NCBI GenBank assembly: GCA_014529385.2
Contig: CM043953.1
Location: 68,876,372 to 68,940,371, forward strand
Source: Adiantum capillus-veneris
Lineage: Eukaryota; Streptophyta; Polypodiopsida; Polypodiales; Pteridaceae
DNA length: 64,000 nt
Direction of reading: 5' to 3'
Position 1 is the stretch's first letter. Each line of letters begins with the position of its first letter. Below the pieces are notes generated by a model, which worked only from the letters and a program-made list of their open reading frames with translations, had not been told where the DNA came from and did no database searches. Positions 19,317 through 29,557 of this stretch are shown piece by piece. The translations under genes and the position numbers were made by a program.

Positions 19317-20068
19317 GAGATGACCACGAACCGAGCACTGCTTGTCAGCACTGACAGAGGGCCTGAGGGGGAGCCATCCGACCTTGCCATCGACACTACA
19401 CAGCCTTCATATTGGAAAAAGTTCTCCCCCAACATCCACCGTCTTGTCCAACTAAGTGGCGGACTGGTTAGCAGAGATGTGTAGTGAACACTGCTCAGCA
19501 TCATCCCATCAACAGCTCATGGCTTCCCAGGCTCCTCATCAAGCTGTCTCGCCGCCTCATCCCCAGTATTGAGCTCCTCAGCATGTGCGCCAAATATATC
19601 GTCCATCCAATGCAGCTGCTGCAGCGCCTTGGTATCAAGCTACTCATCCTCCACCACTTCACCTCTCTGCTTGTCCTTGGATGCCTTGCCAGCGACATAA
19701 GTTACCTGTCGTTCAAAATTAGGCTGTACTATCAAGAACTCCCTGCGGCTCTAGCGGCACTCTGGCTTCTCCTTCTCTTGGCATGTGAGCTGATTTACTT
19801 TCTTTCCAACATTATTGAAGCCGTGGATGTCCTCGTCCCGCCTATGATTGCGCCGACGCTAACGCCCCAGCCTCTGAAGAACAAGATGACAACATTAAGA
19901 TGGAATTATCTAATGGGCCTTGGTGATCATTTGCCTCTCCTTAATGGGCCTTTGGTAAGGTATCCTTGTGTGCATATTATGATCCCTTGTTGCAAAGAGC
20001 CCACTGATGTGCCCCAAGAGAGCATTCTGGCAGCCCTCTCTCTAGCTGATGATGATCTCAAGGCATTC
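19317..20068 (+). pseudogene. family-2 glycosyltransferase (cellulose/chitin-synthase-like), 5' part, split by a Gypsy element
   Basis: A plus-strand frame (19472-20068) encodes two likely membrane segments (around LLILHHFTSLLVLGCLAS and AALWLLLLLACELIYFLS). It then has YPCVHIMIPCCKEPTDVP and ESILAALSL, the start of a GT2 catalytic domain (substrate-entry strand plus conserved E-P). The preceding frame (19317-19482) may be the N-terminus but ends in stops, so a shift lies near 19480. Between AALSL and DDDLKAFC the usual aspartate-bearing strand seems to be missing. The chromovirus inserted in codons for KAF-C at 20069. The gene continues at 28775. The exact substrate is unknown. Confidence 0.7.
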
Positions 20069-21546
20069 TGTAACCGGCCTGTTTGATCCAAAAAGGGCGG
20101 TAGACTTTACTTTAAACCTTGATTTAGCTTTCACCCATTATTAGTCGTCTATTTTACCTGTACTTTCAAGACACAACAAAGGGGAGAGGGATACAGGCTG
20201 CTAGATTGCACCTGTATGAGTGGACAGACACCAGATTGGCCCCTAACTTAGGCGCCCCTTTCGGTATTTCTTTATTGTTCAAAAGAGGGAATAAACGCTG
20301 TGGTTCCTACAAGCTGCCCCGCACAAACTCGGCTGAATTTCCACTGTTCCAGCCCGATTTCGGCAGCATAACTGTACTAGAACCCTTCACGGTCAGTATT
20401 CCCACGCATTGACCGACTTTCCCGACGCATACGGGCACTTTGCAAAACCTGGCGAGAATCTGCAGCACGCTGAATTCTCTGTTTTCAGCCCTGAAAATGC
20501 GCCAGATCGCCTGTACAGCGGTCCCCTTGCGTCCCCGAACCTCCTGGGGGTATTAGGGTCCGTTTAGGGCCAAAACCCTAAACCTGCAAAAATACACAGC
20601 AGGCTGTAATTCACTGTTTCGGGCTCCGTTTCGCGTGCCGGTCGCATCCCTAGCAAGTCCTCGAGCTCCCGCACCTGTAGGGCTACTTGCCCTTTGAATC
20701 GGACGAGATTTCTGGCGTGAAACCTCTCCGAATTCACCTGTACCTGCGGGGGGGATTAGCCGCTAGCTAATCCAGTACCTGTGCAAGAGGCTCTTGCCTC
20801 GGCAATCGCGCATGAACCCACACAACTGTACATTGGTCAAATGAAGAGCCCACTAGAGGGGCATAACATACTGCCAAAGGGGAGAGAGAGGGCAGTGCGT
20901 AGCGTGCAGGGCATCACTCCTGGCACCGCACTGTGCATAAGAGGGAAAGCAAGCACTCCATAGCTCTTAACCTGTGACAAAAGCTTGCAAAATGAGCCTC
21001 CCAGCTATAAATCACGTTTTTGCCTTCTCTATAAGTAGTAAACTGGTCTCATAGTGCCAAGTGTCACTCATTTGTGCATTTTCCCGCTTTAGACCCTCGG
21101 GTCTAAAAATATCTCACCTGCAGCCTCTATTGACTTGGCCACAGAGTAACAAAATGATCCCCATGTCAAACTGCACATAATGACGCGAAGACATTTTCAG
21201 GTCCCAAAATAGCAGTTCCCTAAATTTTAGGAGATGCTGCCATTGTATCTTTCTAGGTCATCCGACCCTCTTTGTACACTGCGGCCACATCCAAAACTGA
21301 AATGTAGCCTCTGTAGCAAAGGATTCCACTTTGGCTAGTCAATGACCCCACTTGGCTAACCATAGTCCTTGTCCAACCTTAGTGCTCTCTTGCCCTCAGG
21401 CCTGGACTCCCTCTGGACAGTTCCACACTAGCTATGCAATGCAGGGCAGTTAGATTTCCCGAGGGGTGTTTCCAAAAAGTGAAAGTAAATAGATAATAAG
21501 AAAGAAATCAACAAAAAGGATAGATAGTAGTCACACGCTGGTGACA
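20069..21546 (-). repeat. 3' LTR of the chromovirus
   Basis: On the plus strand it begins TGTAACCGG and ends GGTGACA. In element sense it contains AATAAAGAAATACCGAAAGG and GGCGCC (around 20250-20273), a block shared with the unrelated-looking 0.6-0.7 kb LTR family; AATAAA may be the poly(A) signal. Confidence 0.96.
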
Positions 21547-21558
21547 TACCCCCCTCTT
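21547..21558 (-). promoter_or_regulatory. polypurine tract
   Basis: The minus strand reads AAGAGGGGGGTA (rc of 21547-21558) immediately before the TGTCACCAGC start of the 3' LTR. Confidence 0.8.
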
Positions 21559-22119
21559 GAAATCTCAAACGTCCTCGTTTGCATCTATGTCGTCCATGCT
21601 TACTGTCAACACTGATGTATTCAACACATGTCGACACATATACGACACATACATGCTCATTGTCAACCCTGGTGTATTCAACACCTCGTCGACTCATGTA
21701 TTGCCTGCGTGTGAACCCTGTCCCAATGACATAGTGGTAGCTTCGCACTCTGCCATTGCTTTGAGTCACTAACTTTCCAATGACAAAATGGTAGCTGCAC
21801 ATTTTGCCACTGTCTTATAGTACACGTTGGATCCCGTAACACTTGCGAGCATACCCAAACCGACAGTTTAAGAATGCAGTTACACATGTACTCTTTAATA
21901 GAAGCAATCACTGTATCCTTGACAGACTGACAAGAAATACTCACTTCTATAGCACTAACCAAACTTTTGGACATTCCATAAGAGCAATTGCCAAACTGAC
22001 AATCTGTACAGCTCTAACATTCATGTAACAGGTATTTGATTTGAGCTCACTTTAAATACCATGTACATCATTTGTTTCAGAAGCCATTGTCACACTGACA
22101 ATCCATGTAGCTTTGAAAC

Positions 22120-25100
22120 TCAAGGGGTCAAGGTAGGTTGCAAATCGAAGGCTTCCAGGTAAAGTGATAACACAGTTGGTGACTCTGCAAGTTCACCTTC
22201 TTCCATCCACTTAGCATCCATTGGTGGATAGTTTCTGAACTTTACCAAGTAACGCCTAGCAACCTTGCCTTTCACTTTCCTTTCTTTGTGTGCCAAAATC
22301 TGTTCAGGGACCAAGATCTCGTCAAGTTCCTCGACTTCCGGCTGATCTTCAGCTGGCATATCTTCTGGCACATCACCCACATAGGGTCTGAGAAGACTCA
22401 CATGAAACGCATTGTGAATCTTCCAACTGTCAGGCAATTTCAGCCTATATGCAACATCACTGATTATGTCGCACACTTGAAAAGGCCCATAGTAACGCAT
22501 GCTGAGCTTTGGAAACACTCTTTCCTTGCCCTTCATCTTCTTTAACCTTGCCTTTTCAAAGCGTAAAAGCACCCAATCACCAAGTGAATATACCACTTCA
22601 CGACGGTGACGATCAGCTGCTTTCTTTTGCTTTGCCTGAGTCCTTTCTAAGGCCACTTTGACCTTCTTGTACATTTCATCCATGTCCTGAACATACTTAT
22701 CTGCTTCAAATATCTTGTCCTTTGTATGCAGTATGGGAGGAACTTTCTTGCCACCTTCAAGTATCTCAAAGGGTGCCTTGCCAGTTGATGAATGCACTGT
22801 ATTATTGTATGCATACTCCACCAATGGCAAATACTGCTCCCACCTTCCTTTATGCTCTGACACATAGCACTTCAGCAGATCTAGGACAGTAGAATTTGCC
22901 TCTTCTGACTGCCCATCTGTTTGAGGATGAAATGACGAAGAGAATTTGAGCGTGGTGCCCATATTCTCAAACAAGCCTCTCCAGAACAAACTAGTCATGC
23001 GTGGATCACGGTCGCTAATAATCGACTGTGGCATGCCATGATACTTGAAAATATTGCTCATAAACAAGCGTGCCATCTGATCTGGCTTTATCTTCTTCCT
23101 GACAGGAATAAAATGAGCCTGTTTGCTGAATCTGCAAATAATGGTCCAAATACCATCATTTCCTGTCTGCGTTCTTGGAAGATCAAAGATAAAATCCATA
23201 GCAATACTTTCCCATGGTTTATCTGGAATAGGTAGTGGTTGCAATAACCCTGGTGCCTTTTGCCTGTCAAACTTGACCTTTTGGCATATTAGGCATTCTC
23301 GCACAAAGGCATCCACATCCCTTCTCAATGTAGGCCAATAGAAGAATGTCTCAACCGCTTTAACTGTAGCATCGATACCACGATGCCCTGCATACGGTGG
23401 GACATGACTCTCTTCCATAACTTTGCGTCGCAATGGCTTTGTGACACACAATCTGCCATGCATCATCATGAACCCGTCTTTAAGAAGATAGTGTTCATGA
23501 CGTTGTCCATCCATTAGTTGCTCGAAGACCCTTGCAAAATCTTCATCATTTGCATACTGTTCTCTCATATCATCAAGTTCATGATGATAAGGAATCGACA
23601 CAGCTGAAATTTGTGGCTTCCTTGACAAGGCATCAGCCACAATGTTCTTCTTGCCTTCTACATGCACAATCTGAAAATGGAACATGGACAAGATATTTGC
23701 CCATCGCATATGCTTCTCAGATAACTTTGTCTGTGTCAAGAAGTATCGCAAGGTCTGATGATCCGTTTGGACAACGAAATCTGCACCTAGCAGGTAGTGT
23801 TTCCAACTTAAGAGCGCATGAATCACAGCCAGTAACTCTTTCTCATAGACCTGCATGGTCATCTCTGGCCCTTGCAAAATTCTGCTCTCATAGGCTACTA
23901 CCCTGCCATCTTGCATTAGCACAGCACCAATGCTACTACCGCAGGCATCACATTGGACCACAAATGACTTCCTAAGATCTGGCAACACAATGACTGGATC
24001 CGAAGTCATCTTTTCCTTTAAGAGATTAAAAGCTGAAATCTCTTTTTGTGTCCATCTAAAGGTGACTGCCTTCTTTTGAAGAGCATGTAAAGGTGAAGCA
24101 ATCTCAGCGAAATTTCGGATAAACCTTCTGTAATAGGAGCATAGTCCCAAAAAGCTTCGGACATCATGCACCGTCTTCAAATTTGGCCATGACTTGATCG
24201 CTTCGACTTTTGCAGGATCCATTCTGACACCATCCTTTGAGACAATGTGTCCCAGAAAGTGAATCTCTTCCAGAAAAAACTCACTTTTCTTTGCATTGAT
24301 GAGCAACCTATGACTGCGTAGCTCTTTGAACACAATGGCCAAGTGATGCCTATGCTCCTCTTCATCCTTTGAATAGACTATCATGTCATCAAAGAATGTA
24401 CCAACAAACTGCTGGTGTGGACGGAAAATTCTGTCCATCATCCTATTAAACGTAGCAGGAGCATTTGTGAGACCAAAGGGCATCACTAAAAATTCGTAAA
24501 GGCCAAACGTTGTTCTAAAAGCAGTCTTGTGCACATCCTCTGATCTAATGCGGATCTGATGATACCCACTCTTTAGATCTATCCTGCTAAACATAGCTGC
24601 TCCTTCTAATTTGTCCATAATATCATCAATTCTAGGTATAGGGAACCTATTCTTGATGGTATTCTTGTTCAGTGCACGGTAGTCGATGCACATACGCCAT
24701 GAGCCATCCTTTTTCTGCACCAACAACACTGGAGAACAGAATGGAGATGAACTGGGCTGAATCAGCCCCTTTTCTAACAACTCCTGTACTTGGCCCATTA
24801 TCTCTTTCTGCTGAGCCGCACTAACCCTGTACGGAGGCTTATTTGGTGGGCTACAGCCTGGCACCAAATCTATCGCATGGTCCTCGGGTCTCTCTGGCGG
24901 TAATTGAGACGGTAATGAATCGGAAAAACAGTCACTATACTGTTGTAAAAACATTGACCTTTCTTTATCTAGCACAGATAAATTTGATTCATCAAAATCT
25001 GACACTTCACGTGCAAAAACCAAGTACGCAGAAAGATGCTTTTTCATTACAGAAGTAATAGCAGAAGCTGATACAGTAGGAATAGACTCCCCTTTAAGCT

Positions 25101-27183
25101 TTACATCCAGAATGTGAGTCTTTCCCCTGCTCTGTACAGTGATCTTTTTGTTGTAGGCATCCATGATTCCCTGTACACGAAATAACCAAGGAATACCTAA
25201 CAACACATCACATCCGTCCAGTGGCATGATGTAAAATTCTTCAGCATCTACATAGGACTGGATATGTAGACGCAACTTTCCAATGATGGGTGTCACAGCC
25301 TCTGTATGGCCAGGACATGCCAAACCTGCCTCTGCTGTATACCCCATCTCTTCAGGTCTGATTCCCAACTTTGAAGCCAATTCTGGGGAAATAAAGTTGG
25401 CTTTGGCACCTGGATCAAAGAAGATAAGCACTGTTTGATCCCTAACCTTTCCCCATGCTCTGCAAAGCTCACTTGCATCTGAATTTGGCTTGTCGCCCAC
25501 CATATCTGGCACTAGACCAGCCATGGGCTTCTTTCCTTTCTTGTCTTCCTTGTCTTCAGAATCAGCTGGCCTTTTCTTTGTAGGACAGTTGTAAGCAATG
25601 TGGCCAGGCTGCTCACATATAAAGCATTTGTTCTCTGTCCTCAGGACCTTCTTTTGCTCTTCTGACTTGCGAGGAAAACGTCTTTTCCATTTCTTTGCTG
25701 GTCCTTTTTCTGATTCAGCCGTAGCTTTGTCTTTCCCTGCGTTGGCTGACTCCTGAGTCCCTTTAGGAGCCTCATTGGGAACGTGCTTCTTGGTTGAATT
25801 TTTCTTGCCTGATCCTGCCTTGACGCCAGTGTTAAATTCACAATCTTCTCCCTTGAGCAAACCATTGCCAGTGTTTGCTACCTCGATGAGCTGCGTCAAA
25901 GTAGTGACTTTTGTCTTCGTGCAGTATTTTCTCAATCCTTTAGGTAGGCCACAACAGTATTTTTCAATCTGTTCTGTCAATGGCACAAACCTATAGGAAG
26001 TTACTGGAAGTAGAGCTTTCCAAAACTTCCGATTGTAATCATCCAGATTTCTGCAAGTGGCAGCATTAAGCTGGTGCCATTCTGTCATGACATCTGCTTC
26101 GAAATCATCAGATAACCATGCTGCTGCAAAAATCTGCTTGAAGTAAATCCATGTGGACGGAGCTTGCCCTTGAAGCAATAAAGTTGTCCACCATTGTCCC
26201 GCATTCCCTGTCAAGAAAGTGGCTGCCTTGCGGACCTTTGAAGCCTCTGTAAAGTTTCCCCCTGCATAGGCCTTGTCAAACTGCTGGAGGAATGAAAGAG
26301 CCTTCTTCCTGTCATCAAACCCTGTAAAGGTCGTGAATGACACTCCTTTGCCACCTTCTTTGTACGGAGTTGGCCTCTCCAGCGGCGTTAAATTGTCATA
26401 TGGAAGTGACTGAAACATGGGAACACTATTAAGGTTCATCTGTGTTCCTTGGCCGCTATTAACTTGACCTGGAAATGCCATATTTGGCTGCTGATTTGTA
26501 ATTCCAGCCATACCAAAATTTGCTTGTGGCATCCCAAATTGTCCCTGAGTGCTTTGAAACCCTGGTTGCATACCCATGACACTGTACATGGGGTTAGGCA
26601 TCATCGTTTGAGCACCCGCAAACACTGTTCCTGGCGTATAAAACTGATTTCCAGGTGCATGACCAGCCATGCTCTGAAATACCGATCCACCTCCAAAATA
26701 GCCAGGGTGTACTGAAGGTGGTGGGAAGACCTGTTGCATAGCCTGTAAGTTGCTTCCCTGCCCATTAGAACCAGCTATAGGCTGTTGAAAGGTGGCGGGC
26801 TGAACTGGTACAGCTTGAAAAACTGGCATCTCAGCCACCTGTTCTTGCACCTTAGGCACAGGTTGTGGAGACTGCATGTTCTCCGTCAAGTGTATAGGTG
26901 TTTCCATTGACTGTGCGGTATGAATCACCTGTGCTCGAGCCTTAACAGGCTTTTGAATATGATCCAGTGACCCAACTTGCTGAGACGGAACAGGAGGTTG
27001 CAGAAAGGCTAAAAACCTCGGATTCTGCATTACTTGTGTGAACATAGCCACAGCAGTAACCAACTGGGTCCTGAATATATCATCATCAGTCTGTGGTGGT
27101 CTTGAGGACTCACCCACTTCATGTGTCTGTTGACCCTGTGAAGAGGAAACCTCTTCAGTCACATCATCTGGTCTGTCAGCCAT
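22120..27183 (-). CDS. chromovirus gag-pol polyprotein, intact, 1687 aa
   Basis: Retroelement polyprotein that would form the particle, copy RNA to DNA and integrate it. Visible in order: Gln/Pro-rich N-terminus (1-270), gag domain (about 290-440, GQWWTTLLLQGQAPSTW), CCHC knuckle CFICEQPGHIAYNC (about 515), protease with FFDPGAKANF (about 590), RT with FFDDMIVYS (about 930), RNase H (QCDACGSSIGAVL, then YEKELLAVIHAL), integrase HHCC (HRG...CLICQKVK, about 1260-1300) with the D, D, E of AMDF, SDRDPRM and the QSEEAN segment, and a C-terminal chromodomain (YLVKFRNYPPMDAKWMEE, about 1640). No stop or shift. The protease has D-P-G where D-S-G or D-T-G is usual. Start chosen at the first ATG, about 110 bp inside the 5' LTR. 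Confidence 0.96.
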   Translation of the reverse strand: MADRPDDVTEEVSSSQGQQTHEVGESSRPPQTDDDIFRTQLVTAVAMFTQVMQNPRFLAFLQPPVPSQQVGSLDHIQKPVKARAQVIHTAQSMETPIHLTENMQSPQPVPKVQEQVAEMPVFQAVPVQPATFQQPIAGSNGQGSNLQAMQQVFPPPSVHPGYFGGGSVFQSMAGHAPGNQFYTPGTVFAGAQTMMPNPMYSVMGMQPGFQSTQGQFGMPQANFGMAGITNQQPNMAFPGQVNSGQGTQMNLNSVPMFQSLPYDNLTPLERPTPYKEGGKGVSFTTFTGFDDRKKALSFLQQFDKAYAGGNFTEASKVRKAATFLTGNAGQWWTTLLLQGQAPSTWIYFKQIFAAAWLSDDFEADVMTEWHQLNAATCRNLDDYNRKFWKALLPVTSYRFVPLTEQIEKYCCGLPKGLRKYCTKTKVTTLTQLIEVANTGNGLLKGEDCEFNTGVKAGSGKKNSTKKHVPNEAPKGTQESANAGKDKATAESEKGPAKKWKRRFPRKSEEQKKVLRTENKCFICEQPGHIAYNCPTKKRPADSEDKEDKKGKKPMAGLVPDMVGDKPNSDASELCRAWGKVRDQTVLIFFDPGAKANFISPELASKLGIRPEEMGYTAEAGLACPGHTEAVTPIIGKLRLHIQSYVDAEEFYIMPLDGCDVLLGIPWLFRVQGIMDAYNKKITVQSRGKTHILDVKLKGESIPTVSASAITSVMKKHLSAYLVFAREVSDFDESNLSVLDKERSMFLQQYSDCFSDSLPSQLPPERPEDHAIDLVPGCSPPNKPPYRVSAAQQKEIMGQVQELLEKGLIQPSSSPFCSPVLLVQKKDGSWRMCIDYRALNKNTIKNRFPIPRIDDIMDKLEGAAMFSRIDLKSGYHQIRIRSEDVHKTAFRTTFGLYEFLVMPFGLTNAPATFNRMMDRIFRPHQQFVGTFFDDMIVYSKDEEEHRHHLAIVFKELRSHRLLINAKKSEFFLEEIHFLGHIVSKDGVRMDPAKVEAIKSWPNLKTVHDVRSFLGLCSYYRRFIRNFAEIASPLHALQKKAVTFRWTQKEISAFNLLKEKMTSDPVIVLPDLRKSFVVQCDACGSSIGAVLMQDGRVVAYESRILQGPEMTMQVYEKELLAVIHALLSWKHYLLGADFVVQTDHQTLRYFLTQTKLSEKHMRWANILSMFHFQIVHVEGKKNIVADALSRKPQISAVSIPYHHELDDMREQYANDEDFARVFEQLMDGQRHEHYLLKDGFMMMHGRLCVTKPLRRKVMEESHVPPYAGHRGIDATVKAVETFFYWPTLRRDVDAFVRECLICQKVKFDRQKAPGLLQPLPIPDKPWESIAMDFIFDLPRTQTGNDGIWTIICRFSKQAHFIPVRKKIKPDQMARLFMSNIFKYHGMPQSIISDRDPRMTSLFWRGLFENMGTTLKFSSSFHPQTDGQSEEANSTVLDLLKCYVSEHKGRWEQYLPLVEYAYNNTVHSSTGKAPFEILEGGKKVPPILHTKDKIFEADKYVQDMDEMYKKVKVALERTQAKQKKAADRHRREVVYSLGDWVLLRFEKARLKKMKGKERVFPKLSMRYYGPFQVCDIISDVAYRLKLPDSWKIHNAFHVSLLRPYVGDVPEDMPAEDQPEVEELDEILVPEQILAHKERKVKGKVARRYLVKFRNYPPMDAKWMEEGELAESPTVLSLYLEAFDLQPTLTP

Positions 27184-27273
27184 AATTACAATTCCCTATG
27201 TCTGGTCTATGATCCCCTGTGTCTTCAAGCCCAAAACTGACCAAGGCTCACTTCTATGGAAAAAAGTGATTTA

Positions 27274-27291
27274 ATCCCGTCGATGGAACCA
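27274..27291 (-). promoter_or_regulatory. primer-binding site
   Basis: In element sense TGGTTCCATCGACGGG lies directly against the 5' LTR end. It starts with TGG, as expected for a tRNA CCA end. I did not identify the tRNA. Confidence 0.6.
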
Positions 27292-28769
27292 TGTAACCGG
27301 CCTGTTTGATCCAAAAAGGGCGGTAGACTTTACTTTAAACCTTGATTTAGCTTTCACCCATTATTAGTCGTCTATTTTACCTGTACTTTCAAGACACAAC
27401 AAAGGGGAGAGGGATACAGGCTGCTAGATTGCACCTGTATGAGTGGACAGACACCAGATTGGCCCCTAACTTAGGCGCCCCTTTCGGTATTTCTTTATTG
27501 TTCAAAAGAGGGAATAAACGCTGTGGTTCCTACAAGCTGCCCCGCACAAACTCGGCTGAATTTCCACTGTTCCAGCCCGATTTCGGCAGCATAACTGTAC
27601 TAGAACCCTTCACGGTCAGTATTCCCACGCATTGACCGACTTTCCCGACGCATACGGGCACTTTGCAAAACCTGGCGAGAATCTGCAGCACGCTGAATTC
27701 TCTGTTTTCAGCCCTGAAAATGCGCCAGATCGCCTGTACAGCGGTCCCCTTGCGTCCCCGAACCTCCTGGGGGTATTAGGGTCCGTTTAGGGCCAAAACC
27801 CTAAACCTGCAAAAATACACAGCAGGCTGTAATTCACTGTTTCGGGCTCCGTTTCGCGTGCCGGTCGCATCCCTAGCAAGTCCTCGAGCTCCCGCACCTG
27901 TAGGGCTACTTGCCCTTTGAATCGGACGAGATTTCTGGCGTGAAACCTCTCCGAATTCACCTGTACCTGCGGGGGGGATTAGCCGCTAGCTAATCCAGTA
28001 CCTGTGCAAGAGGCTCTTGCCTCGGCAATCGCGCATGAACCCACACAACTGTACATTGGTCAAATGAAGAGCCCACTAGAGGGGCATAACATACTGCCAA
28101 AGGGGAGAGAGAGGGCAGTGCGTAGCGTGCAGGGCATCACTCCTGGCACCGCACTGTGCATAAGAGGGAAAGCAAGCACTCCATAGCTCTTAACCTGTGA
28201 CAAAAGCTTGCAAAATGAGCCTCCCAGCTATAAATCACGTTTTTGCCTTCTCTATAAGTAGTAAACTGGTCTCATAGTGCCAAGTGTCACTCATTTGTGC
28301 ATTTTCCCGCTTTAGACCCTCGGGTCTAAAAATATCTCACCTGCAGCCTCTATTGACTTGGCCACAGAGTAACAAAATGATCCCCATGTCAAACTGCACG
28401 TAATGACGCGAAGACATTTTCAGGTCCCAAAATAGCAGTTCCCTAAATTTTAGGAGATGCTGCCATTGTATCTTTCTAGGTCATCCGACCCTCTTTGTAC
28501 ACTGCGGCCACATCCAAAACTGAAATGTAGCCTCTGTAGCAAAGGATTCCACTTTGGCTAGTCAATGACCCCACTTGGCTAACCATAGTCCTTGTCCAAC
28601 CTTAGTGCTCTCTTGCCCTCAGGCCTGGACTCCCTCTGGACAGTTCCACACTAGCTATGCAATGCAGGGCAGTTAGATTTCCCGAGGGGTGTTTCCAAAA
28701 AGTGAAAGTAAATAGATAATAAGAAAGAAATCAACAAAAAGGATAGATAGTAGTCACACGCTGGTGACA
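27292..28769 (-). repeat. 5' LTR of the chromovirus
   Basis: Partner of 20069-21546, with identical length and one visible difference. It drives the minus-strand gag-pol frame. Confidence 0.96.
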
Positions 28770-29340
28770 CATTCTGTGAAACAATACGGGTTGAAAGTGG
28801 CAGTGATCAACTTGTCCAACTGAGAAGGACAAAGGTAATTTATCTATATACTTGTACTCCATAAAGAAGTATGCTAATCAACATGATAATAAATGCGCGC
28901 ATACTCTGCTTTCTTTATTTTGTAGTGGAATGTTAACCATGAAAGGCCTTAATGCAGGTACCAGCTGGTGTGCCTCACCACTTCAAGTGTGGAAACATGA
29001 ATTTCGGTGTGCAACATTCAGAGGCCGAGTATGTAGTGATGATGGATGCAGATATGATCCTCCATCCCTCTTTCTTAATCCGGGTGCTACTGTAAATCGC
29101 CAATGCTCCTGACGTCTCCTTCATGCAAGTCCCCCAATCATTCTACAACCTTCCTAGCCTGTAGAAGACCCTCTGAATGATGCATGTGGGTTGGGGTATG
29201 ATAGGCCGATGGTGCACATGAACATACTTTGATGTGCCCCATGTGTTGGGACGGGGGTGATATTCAGAAGAAAGCACTTGGATGAGATTGGTGGCTTACA
29301 ACCTCAGTCCATAACCCAAGATACAAATTCTTTGAGCGGA
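28770..29340 (+). pseudogene. family-2 glycosyltransferase, 3' part after the Gypsy insertion
   Basis: Taking out the chromovirus and one CATTC, the upstream frame continues in register to 28834. A GT-AG intron (28835-28957, 123 bp) follows, with phase kept. The next exon has GVPHHFKCGNMNFGVQHS and YVVMMDADMILHPS, the GT2 motif with the D-A-D metal-binding pair. Further on come APDVSFMQVPQSFYNLP and, one frame over, GTGVIFRRKHLDEIGG and SITQDTNSL; the family's general-base TED reads TQD. Stops (in the codons after VLL near 29080, and TGA at 29230-29232) and a frameshift near 29160 show that the gene is dead, independently of the insertion. Confidence 0.75.
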
Positions 29341-29519
29341 CGAAGGTCAAATCACAACCTTGTAGTTTTGCTTACTCCGTGTCGTTCTGGAAGAAGAGGC
29401 GGTGACGGAATCTGTGGAGATTCCATGTATTGAAATTGAACCAGCTGCATGACACGCCTCCTTCTCCTTCTCGGCTTCTCACAGGCCTCGCTTTTGCTTC
29501 TCAAGCCAGCAAGCTCTAC

Positions 29520-29521
<2 letters not shown>

Positions 29522-29554
<33 letters not shown>
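29522..29554 (-). repeat. (GA)n tail of minus-strand LINE-B
   Basis: About 16 GA units beside AAATGAAATGTTATATTAAC. Confidence 0.95.

Positions 29555-29557
<3 letters not shown>

Larger units (their letters stand above)
20069..28769 (-). mobile_element. complete young Gypsy chromovirus, 8.70 kb
   Basis: Two LTRs of 1478 bp each (20069-21546 and 27292-28769) differ, as far as I can see, at a single base (21177 A, 28400 G). The target duplication CATTC is perfect (20064-20068, 28770-28774). The interior holds one uninterrupted 1687-codon gag-pol frame on the minus strand, a polypurine tract beside the 3' LTR and a TGG-starting primer site beside the 5' LTR. Everything needed for autonomous movement appears present. 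It inserted into a decayed glycosyltransferase gene. Confidence 0.96.

Noticed and set aside
20206-20412. Small ORF repeated at 20206 and 27429 (also 20781 and 28004)
   Set aside because: These are identical because they lie in the two LTR copies; no sign of protein selection.
22288-25996. Plus-strand ORFs inside the chromovirus
   Set aside because: All are antisense shadows of the intact gag-pol frame.
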